Part shown: positions 44,696 through 53,973 of the stretch, piece after piece | Layout: the number at the start of each line of letters is the position of its first letter | Position numbering within the stretch: the first letter of the stretch is position 1 | NCBI RefSeq assembly: GCF_900115045.1 | Contig: NZ_FOVC01000011.1 | Span: 1 to 64,000 of the forward strand | Direction of reading: 5' to 3' | DNA from: Izhakiella capsodis | GTDB lineage: Bacteria; Pseudomonadota; Gammaproteobacteria; Enterobacterales; Enterobacteriaceae | Length of the DNA stretch: 64,000 nt | The notes under the pieces: generated by a model | Databases searched by the model: none | Seen by the model: the letters and a program-made list of their open reading frames with translations, nothing else | What the model was told of the DNA's origin: nothing | Position numbers and translations under genes: made by a program

Positions 44696-44954
44696 CCCGA
44701 TCATCGGGGGTCATAGCGTCTTTTTTGCAACTGAAAAAGAGATTTCAGTCGATCCGATGGGATCTTTTTTGTCCGGGACTTGAGCGCCCGGGCTACAGGG
44801 CGTATACTACGCCACCTTTGAGAATCTCGGGTTTGGCGTTTGGGCCTGCTCAGCGGGTTCGCATTGAACCAGTCTGGACAGGCTAAGAGCCTGACGAGGC
44901 GGCCAAAAACCCTATTTTTAAAGCTCGAGCTGATTTGATTTTTGGAGAATTGAC

Positions 44955-45191
44955 ATGTCACGAGTCTGCCAAGTAACTGGCAAGCGTCCGGTGACCGGTA
45001 ACAACCGTTCACACGCGCTGAACGCGACGAAGCGCCGTTTCCTGCCCAACCTGCATTCACACCGTTTCTGGGTTGAAAGCGAGAAGCGTTTTGTTACTCT
45101 GCGCGTATCTGCTAAAGGTATGCGTGTTATTGATAAAAAGGGCATCGACATCGTTCTGTCTGAACTGCGTGCCCGTGGTGAGAAGTACTAA
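44955..45191 (+). CDS. rpmB: Ribosomal protein bL28
   Basis: 78 residues, nearly identical to E. coli L28: MSRVCQVTGKRPVTGNNRSH at the start and the C-terminal SAKGMRVIDKKGIDIVL. A component of the large ribosomal subunit. TTGGAGAAT precedes the ATG. Ten bases separate it from rpmG, forming the rpmBG operon; the 260 bases before it should hold the promoter. Confidence 0.98.
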   Translation: MSRVCQVTGKRPVTGNNRSHALNATKRRFLPNLHSHRFWVESEKRFVTLRVSAKGMRVIDKKGIDIVLSELRARGEKY

Positions 45192-45201
45192 GGAATAAAT
45201 C

Positions 45202-45369
45202 ATGGCTAAAGGTATTCGTGAGAAGATCAAGCTGGTTTCCTCTGCTGGTACAGGTCACTTCTATACCACCACGAAAAACAAGCGTACTAAGCCGGAAAAA
45301 CTTGAGCTTAGAAAGTTCGATCCGGTTGTGCGCCAGCATGTGATCTACAAAGAAGCTAAAATCAAGTAA
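45202..45369 (+). CDS. rpmG: Ribosomal protein bL33
   Basis: 55 residues beginning MAKGIREKIKLVSSAGTGHF and ending VIYKEAKIK, as in E. coli. It belongs to the type without zinc-binding cysteine pairs. AAGGAAT lies before the ATG. It is short and follows rpmB directly; a strong terminator lies 27 bases behind it. Confidence 0.98.
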   Translation: MAKGIREKIKLVSSAGTGHFYTTTKNKRTKPEKLELRKFDPVVRQHVIYKEAKIK

Positions 45370-45395
45370 TCGGTTTAGTGATAAGTAGAATAAAA

Positions 45396-45419
45396 ACCTC
45401 GCTCCGGCGGGGTTTTTTT
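45396..45419 (+). terminator. rpmBG terminator
   Basis: ACCTCGC (45396-45402) with GCGGGGT (45407-45413), a TCCG loop and seven T residues. mutM begins 38 bases later, so mutM expression needs read-through or its own promoter. Confidence 0.88.
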
Positions 45420-45456
45420 ATTTTGCCTGCTTGTCAGGGTTTTATGGAGATATGAG

Positions 45457-46266
45457 ATGCCTGAACTACCAGAGGTCGAAACCAGTCGGCGAGGGATTGA
45501 GCCTCACCTGGTCGGCGAAACGATACTGCATGCTATTGTCCGTAATCCACGCCTGCGCTGGCCGGTATCGCAGGAAATTCAAGCTCTGAGCGACCAGCCG
45601 GTACTGAGCTTGCAGCGGCGCGCGAAATATTTGCTACTTGAACTGCCGATAGGCTGGATAATCATTCATCTTGGTATGTCAGGCAGTTTACGTGTTTTGC
45701 CGGAAGAGCAGCCTGCGGCAAAGCATGACCACGTTGATTTAGTGCTGAGCAACGGCAAGGTATTGCGCTATACCGACCCGCGTCGGTTTGGCGCCTGGCT
45801 TTGGAGCGCTGACCCCGAAGCCAGCAGCGTGCTGGCCCATCTGGGACCAGAGCCGCTCAGTGAAGCGTTCGATGGCAAATATCTGTTTACGAAATCACGC
45901 ACTAAGCGCACGGCGATAAAACCCTGGCTGATGGATAACAAACTGGTGGTTGGCGTGGGAAATATCTATGCCAGCGAATCGCTGTTTGCCGCTGGCATTT
46001 TACCTGATCGTCCGGCTATGACGCTAAGTTCTGATGAAGCCGACATACTGGTACAGTCGATTAAAGCGGTGTTGCTGCGTTCGATTGAGCAGGGGGGAAC
46101 CACTCTGCGTGATTTTTTACAAAGTGATGGCAAGCCCGGTTACTTTGCCCAGGAATTGCAGGTTTACGGACGTTCAGGCAAGTCGTGTCGGATGTGTGGA
46201 ACACCATTGCTAAGCGGCAAGCACGGACAGCGCAGCACTTACTGGTGCCCGCACTGCCAGAAATAA
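45457..46266 (+). CDS. mutM: Formamidopyrimidine-DNA glycosylase (Fpg/MutM)
   Basis: 269 residues. A bifunctional glycosylase/lyase that removes 8-oxoguanine and formamidopyrimidines. The catalytic N-terminal proline follows the initiator in MPELPEVET. Lys in QRRAKYLLLEL near residue 57, the H2TH segment VGVGNIYASESLF near 166 and the C-terminal zinc finger (CRMCGTPL...YWCPHC) are all present. Convergent with coaD, three bases apart. Confidence 0.97.
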   Translation: MPELPEVETSRRGIEPHLVGETILHAIVRNPRLRWPVSQEIQALSDQPVLSLQRRAKYLLLELPIGWIIIHLGMSGSLRVLPEEQPAAKHDHVDLVLSNGKVLRYTDPRRFGAWLWSADPEASSVLAHLGPEPLSEAFDGKYLFTKSRTKRTAIKPWLMDNKLVVGVGNIYASESLFAAGILPDRPAMTLSSDEADILVQSIKAVLLRSIEQGGTTLRDFLQSDGKPGYFAQELQVYGRSGKSCRMCGTPLLSGKHGQRSTYWCPHCQK

Positions 46267-46269
46267 GCG

Positions 46270-46746
46270 CTACAGCTTAGCCATCAGAGCTTGCCAGACG
46301 ACATCGGGCAGAAACGCTTGCACATCACCGCCGTGGCGGGCCACTTCTTTAACCAGCGATGATGAAATAAAAGAAAACTCTCTGGATGGCATCATGAATA
46401 TGCTTTCCAGACCCGGCAGAAGATGATGATTCATCTGCGCTAATTGTAATTCATACTCAAAATCGGACACCGCACGCAATCCGCGGATTAATACGTTTGC
46501 CTGCTGCTGCTGAGCAAAGTTAGCCATTAAATCGCTAAAACCCACCGTTTCAACGTTTGACAGGTGCTGTACCGCCTTACGCGCGAGATTAACGCGTTCG
46601 TCCAGGCTAAACATCGGATTCTTGCCGGGGCTGGCGGCAATTGCCAGAACGATTTGGTCAAACATGCGTGATGCGCGCTTGAGTATGTCGAGATGCCCGT
46701 TGGTCAGCGGATCAAAGGTGCCTGGATAAATCGCTTTGGTACTCAT
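46270..46746 (-). CDS. coaD: Phosphopantetheine adenylyltransferase
   Basis: 158 residues from MSTKAIYPGTFDPLTNGHLD, which contains the T/HxGH nucleotidyltransferase motif. The C-terminal ISSSLVKEVARHGGDV is also typical. It makes dephospho-CoA, the penultimate step of coenzyme A synthesis. Two consecutive ATGs are possible; the second aligns with E. coli CoaD and leaves better spacing to AAGG. The first overlaps the waaE stop codon by one base. Its place behind waaA-waaE is the usual one in enterobacteria. Confidence 0.95.
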   Translation of the reverse strand: MSTKAIYPGTFDPLTNGHLDILKRASRMFDQIVLAIAASPGKNPMFSLDERVNLARKAVQHLSNVETVGFSDLMANFAQQQQANVLIRGLRAVSDFEYELQLAQMNHHLLPGLESIFMMPSREFSFISSSLVKEVARHGGDVQAFLPDVVWQALMAKL

Positions 46747-46748
46747 CA

Positions 46749-47522
46749 TTATCCTTTTTTGGCGGCGTGACTCAGCGCCCAGAGCGTGGTGTACTTATTA
46801 AAAGTATAGTGTGCGTTAACCATCGCCAGTAGCCATCCCTGCTTACCGTCCAAAAAACCGGCACGGATTATTAGTGTCTTAACAAAGGCGCCAAGCGTGT
46901 GGCTGAAGATGGAAAAGAAACCGCAGCGCTGGCCCTGATGAAAACGCTGTTTTGCCCAGGCTTCCGCATAGGCAAACTGTTTCCACTGAAAGTTGGCGAA
47001 ATCGCGACAGGTCAGATGCAGCAAATCGCCTTGCAACGGCTGAATACGAGCGTTACCGCTCTCCAGTGATTCGTGAACCTGGCTGCTGTTATACTGATAA
47101 TGCCTGGGATAAAGCCGGGTTACTCGATCAGGATACCAGCCACTGTGGCGCATAAAACGCCCGAGAAACAGGTTCCGGCGGGCAATGCTCCAGACGACAT
47201 CCTGTTGCAGCGGCGCATTCAGCACTTGCTTAATGGCAAGGTGTAGTTCAGGGGTAACCCGCTCATCGGCATCAATCATTAAAATCATCTCGCCTGAGGC
47301 ACGCTGTTGTGCCAGCTGGCGCTGTTTGCCGTAGCCGTACCAGACATCAGTACTGAAAACTAACGCGCCGTGACGGGCTGCAATTTCTCTGGTGGTATCC
47401 TGACTGCCAGAATCTAGCAAGATGATCTCATCAGCCCAACTGACCGATTCGAGGCATTCCGGTAATAGTTCAGCCTCATCTTTAACGATCATGACCACGG
47501 AAAGATGCAGAGGCTCAGTCAT
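46749..47522 (-). CDS. waaE: LPS core beta-1,4-glucosyltransferase WaaE (KdtX)
   Basis: 257 residues. A GT2 (GT-A fold) enzyme with SVVMIVKDEAELLPECLES at the start and the metal-binding MLMIDADERVTPEL near residue 86, then IARRNLFLGRFMRHSGW. In Klebsiella and Serratia WaaE adds beta-glucose to heptose I of the inner core. It lies one base after waaA and overlaps coaD, forming a waaA-waaE-coaD unit. Confidence 0.9.
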   Translation of the reverse strand: MTEPLHLSVVMIVKDEAELLPECLESVSWADEIILLDSGSQDTTREIAARHGALVFSTDVWYGYGKQRQLAQQRASGEMILMIDADERVTPELHLAIKQVLNAPLQQDVVWSIARRNLFLGRFMRHSGWYPDRVTRLYPRHYQYNSSQVHESLESGNARIQPLQGDLLHLTCRDFANFQWKQFAYAEAWAKQRFHQGQRCGFFSIFSHTLGAFVKTLIIRAGFLDGKQGWLLAMVNAHYTFNKYTTLWALSHAAKKG

Positions 47523-48797
47523 TTAATGATTCCGCTGTGGTAGGTTAGGTTCCAGTAACTGTAGCAAACGTTGCAGAGCGCCCTGGTTCTGATGCAGCAC
47601 TTCCACGGCGTGTCTGCCGTAATAAAGACGATAATCCTCATCATTGAGTAAATTAGCGATCTCATGTGCCAGGTTGTTCGCATCGGTTACCGTTATCAGC
47701 CCGTCAGCAGCCTGCAGTCGGGCGCAGATATCTTTGAAGTTAAAGGTGTGAGGGCCCATCAGTACCGGTATGGCGTGTGCAGCCGGCTCAAGTGGGTTGT
47801 GGCCACCTCGTTCAACCAAACTTCCACCGACGAAAGCCAGATCGGCGATGCCATACAGCAGCATCAGTTCACCCATAGTATCGCCGATGACAACCTGGGT
47901 ACTACTGGATGGGATCTCACCGCTGCTGCGAGTGAGATAGCAAAAGCCCCCTTTTTGTGCCATTGCGCTGGCCGCTGCAAAACGTTCTGGATGACGCGGC
48001 ACCAAAATCAATAATAGCTGAGGGAAATGTTCGAGTAGATTACGATGTGCCTCAAGAACAATGCGTTCTTCGCCCTCATGAGTGCTGGTGGCAATCCATA
48101 CCTGACGGTGCGGTGCCCACTGACGTCTCAGCGTCACTGCGCGGGCCGCCAGTTCCGGTGTGACAGAAATGTCAAATTTCAGGCTGCCAGTCACCGCCAG
48201 CTGTGTGCGTTTAAGACCGAGCTCGATAAAACGATTGCCATCATCTTCATTCTGAGCAGCAATCAGGGTAATACGCGATAGCAGTTGGCGCATGAACTTA
48301 CCGATTTTCTTATAGCCACGGGCGGAGCGCTCCGACAGGCGCGCGTTAGCAATAACCAGTGGAATATTACGCTGGTGCAGCAGCGTAATCAGATTTGGCC
48401 ACAGCTCCGTTTCCATGATAATCATCAGTTTGGGTTTCGTATTATCAAGGAAGCGATTAATCGCGCCGGGCAGATCGTAAGGTAAATAGACATGCTGAAC
48501 GTCTTTACCAAATGCAGATTGCGCCCGCTCAGAACCCGTTGGCGTCATGGTTGTCACGGTAATCGGGAGTGTTGGGTAACAGTGACGTAACGCGCGAACC
48601 AGCGGTATTGCAGCCAACGTTTCTCCGACAGAAACTGAGTGCAGAACGATACCGTGAGGCAATACTTTACCGTCGCAGTAACCATAGCGTTCTGCCCAGC
48701 GTTTACGATAAGCAGGCGCTCTGCGTCCTCGTAACCAAAGACGAAGCCAAATCAGGGGCTGAATCAGATACAGCAGAGCAGTGTAAAATGTTCTCAT
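47523..48797 (-). CDS. waaA: Kdo transferase WaaA (KdtA)
   Basis: 424 residues. A GT30 enzyme of the inner membrane that adds two Kdo residues to lipid IVA, an essential step of LPS assembly. It begins MRTFYTALLYLIQPLIWL, with an N-terminal membrane-anchoring helix, and shows HSVSVGETLAAIPLVRAL near residue 48, TTMTPTGSERA near 77 and FVGGSLVERGGHNPLEPAAH near 308. The ATG at 48797 matches E. coli; the longer frame adds 18 unsupported residues. Confidence 0.96.
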   Translation of the reverse strand: MRTFYTALLYLIQPLIWLRLWLRGRRAPAYRKRWAERYGYCDGKVLPHGIVLHSVSVGETLAAIPLVRALRHCYPTLPITVTTMTPTGSERAQSAFGKDVQHVYLPYDLPGAINRFLDNTKPKLMIIMETELWPNLITLLHQRNIPLVIANARLSERSARGYKKIGKFMRQLLSRITLIAAQNEDDGNRFIELGLKRTQLAVTGSLKFDISVTPELAARAVTLRRQWAPHRQVWIATSTHEGEERIVLEAHRNLLEHFPQLLLILVPRHPERFAAASAMAQKGGFCYLTRSSGEIPSSSTQVVIGDTMGELMLLYGIADLAFVGGSLVERGGHNPLEPAAHAIPVLMGPHTFNFKDICARLQAADGLITVTDANNLAHEIANLLNDEDYRLYYGRHAVEVLHQNQGALQRLLQLLEPNLPQRNH

Positions 48798-48884
48798 GCA
48801 ATATAAACAGATGCGCGTGACGAGGCGCCGAAAAACGAAATAATGCGGCATGTTAGCAGATTAATACGCCCGTTCCATACAACT

Positions 48885-50021
48885 TCATCGGGGTTGTTGT
48901 AGCACCTGCCGGTAAAGGTCGTTCAATTGCCGGGCCAGCGCCTGTGGTGTGTAAGGTAAAATACGCTGACGTGCAGCCTCGGACATACGATTATCTTCAT
49001 TCAGACAGGGAATACTTTGCATGGCGCGTGCAATTGCTGGCACGTCGAGCGCATCGGTAACATAGCCTTCAATACCATGTTGAATAAACTCAGCGCCACC
49101 GCAGGTCGTGCTGGTAATTACGGGTAAGCCGCAGGCCATAGCTTCCAGTATGACGTTCGGAAAAGGATCGTAAAGGGTTGGCAGGAGCAGCGCGTCGGCG
49201 GCATAGTAAAACGGCATAACCTGCTGCTGCATGCCGACAAAATGTACCCGCTTATCACAGCCCCGCTGACTGGCAAGTGCCTGATAACGCGCCTGCTGCT
49301 TATCCTGACCAACAACAATTAAGTGTGCTGAGCTTTGCGCCAGAGCGCAGATTGCCGCACGTAGTCCTTTACGCTCAAATCCCGAGCCGACGTAAATGAA
49401 CACTTTGTCGTCATCGGCAATGGCCAGAGTGCGACGCGAGGCCTGACGTTGCTGCGATGTTGCCGGAATAAATTTATCGTGATCGATTGCATTATAAATA
49501 ATCGCGAACTTCTCTTCCGGTACCTGGAAACAACGCATGATGTCTCGCTTTATCATGCTGGAGTTACAGATGATTTTTTTAAGCGCCGGTGAACGAAACA
49601 GGGTTTCCTCAGCCTGCATCACATAGCGGTGATAGGGGCTAAAAGAGGTGAGCAGTCGCTGCAAAGGCGAAAGGATGCGGGATCGTTGTTCAAGCCAGAC
49701 GCGATGTACGCCGTCGCCGGCGCGAAAGATATCGCAACCGGCAATGCGTTCATGGCTCTGAACAATGTCGAACTTTTCTTGCTGCCAGCACTCCCGCGCA
49801 GCGCGGGCAAAGCCACGTTCGCGTGAGATTCGTCCCCATTTGGGTGGGTTGCAGATATGCAGATGCCAGTCAGGATTGGGGGAGCCTTGCCAGCTGCGGG
49901 TTATAATATTCAACTCCAGCGTCTCGTCATCCAAGGCCTCCAGCGCACGGGCGATGAAACGTTCTGCCCCGCCGTCCGGGCGGTATTTCTGCCTGACGAT
50001 TGCAAGGCGGGTTTTAGTCAT
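48885..50021 (-). CDS. wabG: LPS core glycosyltransferase WabG (GT4)
   Basis: 378 residues from MTKTRLAIVRQKYRPDGGAE, very like Klebsiella WabG, which transfers galacturonic acid to heptose II. GT-B fold, GT4 family: the donor-site signature is DPFPNVILEAMACGLPVITS near residue 290, with YVGSGFERKGL near 205. The negative charge it adds matters for outer-membrane stability in Klebsiella. The ATG at 50021 overlaps the end of waaQ by eight bases, so the two are coupled. Confidence 0.8.
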   Translation of the reverse strand: MTKTRLAIVRQKYRPDGGAERFIARALEALDDETLELNIITRSWQGSPNPDWHLHICNPPKWGRISRERGFARAARECWQQEKFDIVQSHERIAGCDIFRAGDGVHRVWLEQRSRILSPLQRLLTSFSPYHRYVMQAEETLFRSPALKKIICNSSMIKRDIMRCFQVPEEKFAIIYNAIDHDKFIPATSQQRQASRRTLAIADDDKVFIYVGSGFERKGLRAAICALAQSSAHLIVVGQDKQQARYQALASQRGCDKRVHFVGMQQQVMPFYYAADALLLPTLYDPFPNVILEAMACGLPVITSTTCGGAEFIQHGIEGYVTDALDVPAIARAMQSIPCLNEDNRMSEAARQRILPYTPQALARQLNDLYRQVLQQPR

Positions 50022-51084
50022 TGAGATAACTCCTTGCTGCGTCAGCAACGATTTCAAGAGGAATTGATGAGAGGTAACGTGTCTCACTATGCGTGTTGAT
50101 GCTGTCAGGATCGGGCAATTCGCCAAAGTCACCCGCCCATATAACGCGGTTATTACTTCCCCAGGGACGCCATTGCGTTAGCTTGGTGGGGCCAAATAGC
50201 GCAATGCATGGCGTATTAAGTGCGGCCGCCATATGCATAGGCGCAGAGTCCACGCCGATAAACAGGCGGGAATGATCTATCAGGGCTGCTAGCTGAGGAA
50301 GGGAAAATTCTCCAGCGAGAGAGATAACTTGTTTATTTTTACTCAGCGCCATGATGTTCGCGATCATCTGCAACTCATATTTATCCGGCGCGCTGGTAAG
50401 TATCAGCTGATAGTCCGTGCTAGCCAATGTTTCCAACAGCGCGGCGAACTTTTCATCTGTCCAGCACTTAAATACCCAACGAGAGGTTGGTTGAATCACC
50501 ACCCAGGATTTACTGACGCCTTTTGCTTGTAGCGTGCTTTGGACATACTGCCAGTCTTCATCGTGGTAATGCATCGAAGCCTGAACGTTGGTGGTTGTTA
50601 TGCCCAGTGGGGAAAGCGCACTAAGATTTTGCTCGGCAGTGTGGAGCTTGTCAAAATGTGTGGTAGCAACTCGCGTGGGATGAGCCATGCGCCAGAAAAA
50701 GCTTTGCCGTTTGTCGTAATCAAAGCCGATACGCACGGTGGCTGAACTGAACAGCGTCAGGAAGGCGCTGCGCCACTGATCGGCGAGGTTTATTATCAGA
50801 TCGTATTTTTGGCGGCGAATTTGTCTGAGCAGTCGCCACTCGTGCTTGATGTGCTGCCATGTCCCTTCTTTTTTCCACTGGCGGTCAATGATAAAAATCT
50901 GGTTGATTGCCGGATGTGCTTCCAGCATCGGACGTGTTTCTTTATATAAGAGGACGTCGATTTTCGCTTGCGGATAACGCTGATGCAGCGCATTTATCGG
51001 TGGCGTAGTCAGTAACATATCACCATGGTGACGCAGTTTTATGACTAACACTCGCTGCGGGGTAAAATGGGCGGGTACGCTCAT
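50014..51084 (-). CDS. waaQ: Heptosyltransferase III WaaQ (GT9)
   Basis: 356 residues. A GT9 enzyme with RVLVIKLRHHGDMLLTTPPI near the N-terminus and the ADP-heptose-site region GVDSAPMHMAAALNTPCIALFG near residue 275. It adds the third (branch) heptose to heptose II. The ATG at 51084 is preferred to the TTG one codon earlier. It heads a waaQ-wabG unit and is preceded by about 500 bases without a recognisable gene. Confidence 0.9.
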   Translation of the reverse strand: MSVPAHFTPQRVLVIKLRHHGDMLLTTPPINALHQRYPQAKIDVLLYKETRPMLEAHPAINQIFIIDRQWKKEGTWQHIKHEWRLLRQIRRQKYDLIINLADQWRSAFLTLFSSATVRIGFDYDKRQSFFWRMAHPTRVATTHFDKLHTAEQNLSALSPLGITTTNVQASMHYHDEDWQYVQSTLQAKGVSKSWVVIQPTSRWVFKCWTDEKFAALLETLASTDYQLILTSAPDKYELQMIANIMALSKNKQVISLAGEFSLPQLAALIDHSRLFIGVDSAPMHMAAALNTPCIALFGPTKLTQWRPWGSNNRVIWAGDFGELPDPDSINTHSETRYLSSIPLEIVADAARSYLND

Positions 51085-51602
51085 CAATGATCGCTCTCAA
51101 AGCAAAGTAAAATGTATTAAAGTGAATCAGTTTTGCCGCCAGTGTCATCGCTGACATCACTGCTTCAGCCCGTGAGCATTGGACAGCATAATTTTGTGCC
51201 TGCACCCGGTAAACAGATCTGAAATCGCCGCCTTTTATGCGTCAGGCTTCGGCTCCAGGCGAGTAGCATGACATATGCCCAGCGTTTCGCGTGTTACCTG
51301 AAGATAAAAAGAAGAATAGAGTTTAACCTGTTGACGTTATCGTTGGTTAATCCCATCCACCTGGTGAGCAATTTTAAGATAGTAGCACTGATATTCAACC
51401 TGACTTTGATCGGAACGCTTTTGATTGCTGATAGATTGGTCATGTACAACATGATGATAAAGCGTTGGCCGATGAGTACTGATAACGTGTGAGATACCCT
51501 CCGATATTTTAAGCATGCCCGGAGTGACGTGCTTTAGCGAAGGCTCGGCATGTCAATTCTCCCAGGCGATGAGGTTACTCAGGCGCCTACGGTACTTTCA
51601 TT
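51085..51602. other. Unassigned 0.5-kb stretch inside the LPS locus
   Basis: Lies between waaQ and wabH, both on the minus strand. Small frames on either strand (for example 51268-51492 plus, with a hydrophobic KIVALIFNLTLIGTLLIA-like peptide) lack ribosome-binding sites and family matches. It may hold the waaQ promoter or remains of a lost glycosyltransferase gene. No RfaH ops (JUMPstart) sequence was found. Confidence 0.45.
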
Positions 51603-52733
51603 TCAGCAGCCTCCGGCGTTGGGGCTTCCGGCAGGCTCTGCGAGCTGCAAATATTTCTGGCATATCACCGGCAGGCTGTAGATTTCCAAATTAATCGCCG
51701 CCAGATCGGGGGGATTAAAGTAAATTTCCTGCATTTTTTCAGCTAAAGATTGTGCACTAAGGTCGGCAAGACCGCGTGCCAGATCGCCTGTCAAAATGCT
51801 GGCCGGGCCACCCGGACAACGCGTGCTAACGACCGGCGTATTGCAGCTGAGCGCCTCAATCAATACGTTGCCGAAGCCTTCACTATCGGAGCTGACTACC
51901 AGTTGACGTGCATGTTTAATCCAGGGATAGGGATTGCTCTGAAATCCCTCGAAACGAACCCGTTCGCTGATACCCAGGGTTTTCGTTAGTTGACGGAGTC
52001 GTTCCTCTGCATCCTGGCTCCCCTTGCCCAGTAATACCAGGGGGGCTTGAATACCGCTCAGGGCATAGGCCTCAAGCAATCGGTCGTGGCGTTTTGTCTG
52101 ATGGAAACGTCCGACATGAAGCAGATAATCCGAGCCGGCTAGCTCACAGGGCGCGCTGGCTAGTTGATGAATGTGCTGGAAATCGAAAGGGTTGGCAATA
52201 ACACGGGTATGGCGTGGCATAACGCCAAGACATTGTACAAGGTCATCGACAACATACTGAGAAACTCCGATTATCTGGCGTCCCTGATAAGTCTGACGGA
52301 TTTTCCAACGTTTTAACCAAAGTGAAAGGCCAGTTTTACCCGCCAGATAAGAGGCAGAAAAAACGCCGTGCAGGCAATACCAAGTTTTGTTGATGGGGAT
52401 CGCCCGGCAACGGCTCACGATGCGATCGGTTTTATGCAAGTTGGAAATAATGAGATCAAATGTGCCATGCTGTGATTCGTATCGTCGTACAGATTGTTCC
52501 AGCCGCGTTGCTCGACGACGTAATTCAGTCAGTTTACGCCAGGGTCGACGGCAGCTGTCTTCTATCACCTGATGATCTACGCCGGTGGGAAGAGGATATT
52601 CGCAGACGTCACGCAAGGAAAAAATGGCGACCCGATGCCCCGCATTGACTAATCCTTCCGCCAGGGTCAGCACAACTTTCTCCGCGCCGCCGCCGGGCAG
52701 GCCATCAATGATCAATAAAACGCTTCTGGACAA
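51603..52733 (-). CDS. wabH: LPS core N-acetylglucosaminyltransferase WabH-like (GT4)
   Basis: 376 residues from a TTG at 52733, which has AAGGTG six bases upstream; a GTG three codons earlier has none. A GT4 enzyme with LLIIDGLPGGGAEKVVLTLA at the start, LHVGRFHQTKRHDRL near residue 207 and the donor-site SSDSEGFGNVLIEALSCNTP near 285. In Klebsiella and Serratia WabH adds GlcNAc to the galacturonate placed by WabG, and WabN then removes the acetyl group. The presence of wabN just beyond, divergently transcribed, supports this assignment. Confidence 0.72.
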   Translation of the reverse strand: MSRSVLLIIDGLPGGGAEKVVLTLAEGLVNAGHRVAIFSLRDVCEYPLPTGVDHQVIEDSCRRPWRKLTELRRRATRLEQSVRRYESQHGTFDLIISNLHKTDRIVSRCRAIPINKTWYCLHGVFSASYLAGKTGLSLWLKRWKIRQTYQGRQIIGVSQYVVDDLVQCLGVMPRHTRVIANPFDFQHIHQLASAPCELAGSDYLLHVGRFHQTKRHDRLLEAYALSGIQAPLVLLGKGSQDAEERLRQLTKTLGISERVRFEGFQSNPYPWIKHARQLVVSSDSEGFGNVLIEALSCNTPVVSTRCPGGPASILTGDLARGLADLSAQSLAEKMQEIYFNPPDLAAINLEIYSLPVICQKYLQLAEPAGSPNAGGC

Positions 52734-53001
52734 TATAAACACCTTAAATCGCCTGCCTGATAGGGTATCTTAAGCTTACGGCGCGAGTGCTGCACACTGG
52801 TTTTCGCCAGGTGGTGATTTTCATCAGCAGTTAACTGTGTACAACAGCGCCATGTCATCGGGTTATGCTTTACTGCTAGTGTAAAATATTCTGCTGAGAT
52901 GAGATATCTGTCATTAGGTAAAATGGTCGTGCAAATTTTTTGCCTCACACTGGCTGGGTGCGTAACATTAGAGTAACTTTTTTTGCTGGTATGAGTTCGT
53001 A

Positions 53002-53973
53002 ATGGAAAAACCTGCGTTTCTTATCACGCTCGATACTGAAGGGGATAACCTCTGGCGCAATCGCCACGGTAAGGTGACGACCCGCAACACTGGCTTTTTA
53101 CCGCGTTTTCAGGCTTTATGTGAAAAATATCATTTCAAACCCACCTGGCTGACTAACTATGAGATGGCAAGCGATCCTGCTTACGTTGAATTCGGTCGCG
53201 ATCTTCTGGCGCGCCAACAGGGTGAAATCGGTATGCACCTTCACGCCTGGCACAGTCCGCCTGAACATCGGCTCACCGATGATGACTGGCGTTATCAACC
53301 CTATCTGATTGAGTATCCTGAGCCGGTATTGCGGGCAAAAGTCGCTTTTATGACGGAGCTGCTGGAAAACAATTTCGGTGTAAAGATGCGTAGTCATCGC
53401 GCTGGTCGCTGGGCATTTAATTCGGTTTACGCGCGGGCATTGCTGGATCTTGATTACTGGGTAGATTGTTCAGTAACGCCGAGAGTTGACTGGCGTAATT
53501 CTTCTGGTGCACCGCAGGGCCAGGGCGGAACAGATTATCGCCATTTTCCCGACAGCGCCTATTATATTGATCTTAATGATATTGCTCGACCGGCACAGTC
53601 GGGCTTGCTTGAGCTGCCTATGTCCATTCAATATCGCTACGGTGCGCTGACAACCCAAATCAAACAAATCTGGAATCAGCTTCGTGGAAAAAGACGCGGT
53701 CCTTCCGTCAACTGGCTGCGGCCCTGTGGCGGGAATCTTGCGCAGATGAAGCAGGTTGTCGGTCAAACGCTGGCGCAGGGCAACGACTATGTGGAGTTTA
53801 TGCTCCATTCATCGGAGTTCATGCCGGATGGCAGCCCGACGTTTAAAAACGAGTCTGACATTGAGCGGCTTTATGAGGATTTGGAGCAGCTGTTCAGTTG
53901 GCTACAGCCGCGTACTCAGGGAATGACGCTGAGCGAATATGCCACGCGTAAGCGGCTCAAACAGACGAAGTAG
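53002..53973 (+). CDS. wabN: LPS core GlcNAc deacetylase WabN-like
   Basis: 323 residues of the polysaccharide-deacetylase (NodB-like) superfamily. The metal and acid/base residues are visible as TLDTEGDNLW near residue 9, GMHLHAWH near 77-84 and RSHRAGRWAF near 131. Klebsiella WabN deacetylates the core GlcNAc to glucosamine, which is needed for further outer-core extension. It is the only gene of the locus on the plus strand; its 3' end overlaps the next gene by 17 bases, tail to tail. Confidence 0.8.
   Translation: MEKPAFLITLDTEGDNLWRNRHGKVTTRNTGFLPRFQALCEKYHFKPTWLTNYEMASDPAYVEFGRDLLARQQGEIGMHLHAWHSPPEHRLTDDDWRYQPYLIEYPEPVLRAKVAFMTELLENNFGVKMRSHRAGRWAFNSVYARALLDLDYWVDCSVTPRVDWRNSSGAPQGQGGTDYRHFPDSAYYIDLNDIARPAQSGLLELPMSIQYRYGALTTQIKQIWNQLRGKRRGPSVNWLRPCGGNLAQMKQVVGQTLAQGNDYVEFMLHSSEFMPDGSPTFKNESDIERLYEDLEQLFSWLQPRTQGMTLSEYATRKRLKQTK

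Noticed and set aside
51268..51492. 74-codon plus-strand frame with a hydrophobic stretch in the LPS locus
   Set aside because: No ribosome-binding site, wrong strand for the operon, no relative recognised.
51085..51602. RfaH ops/JUMPstart element upstream of waaQ
   Set aside because: Neither GGCGGTAGCGT nor its complement was found; a loosely similar GTAGGCGCC on the minus strand is too different.
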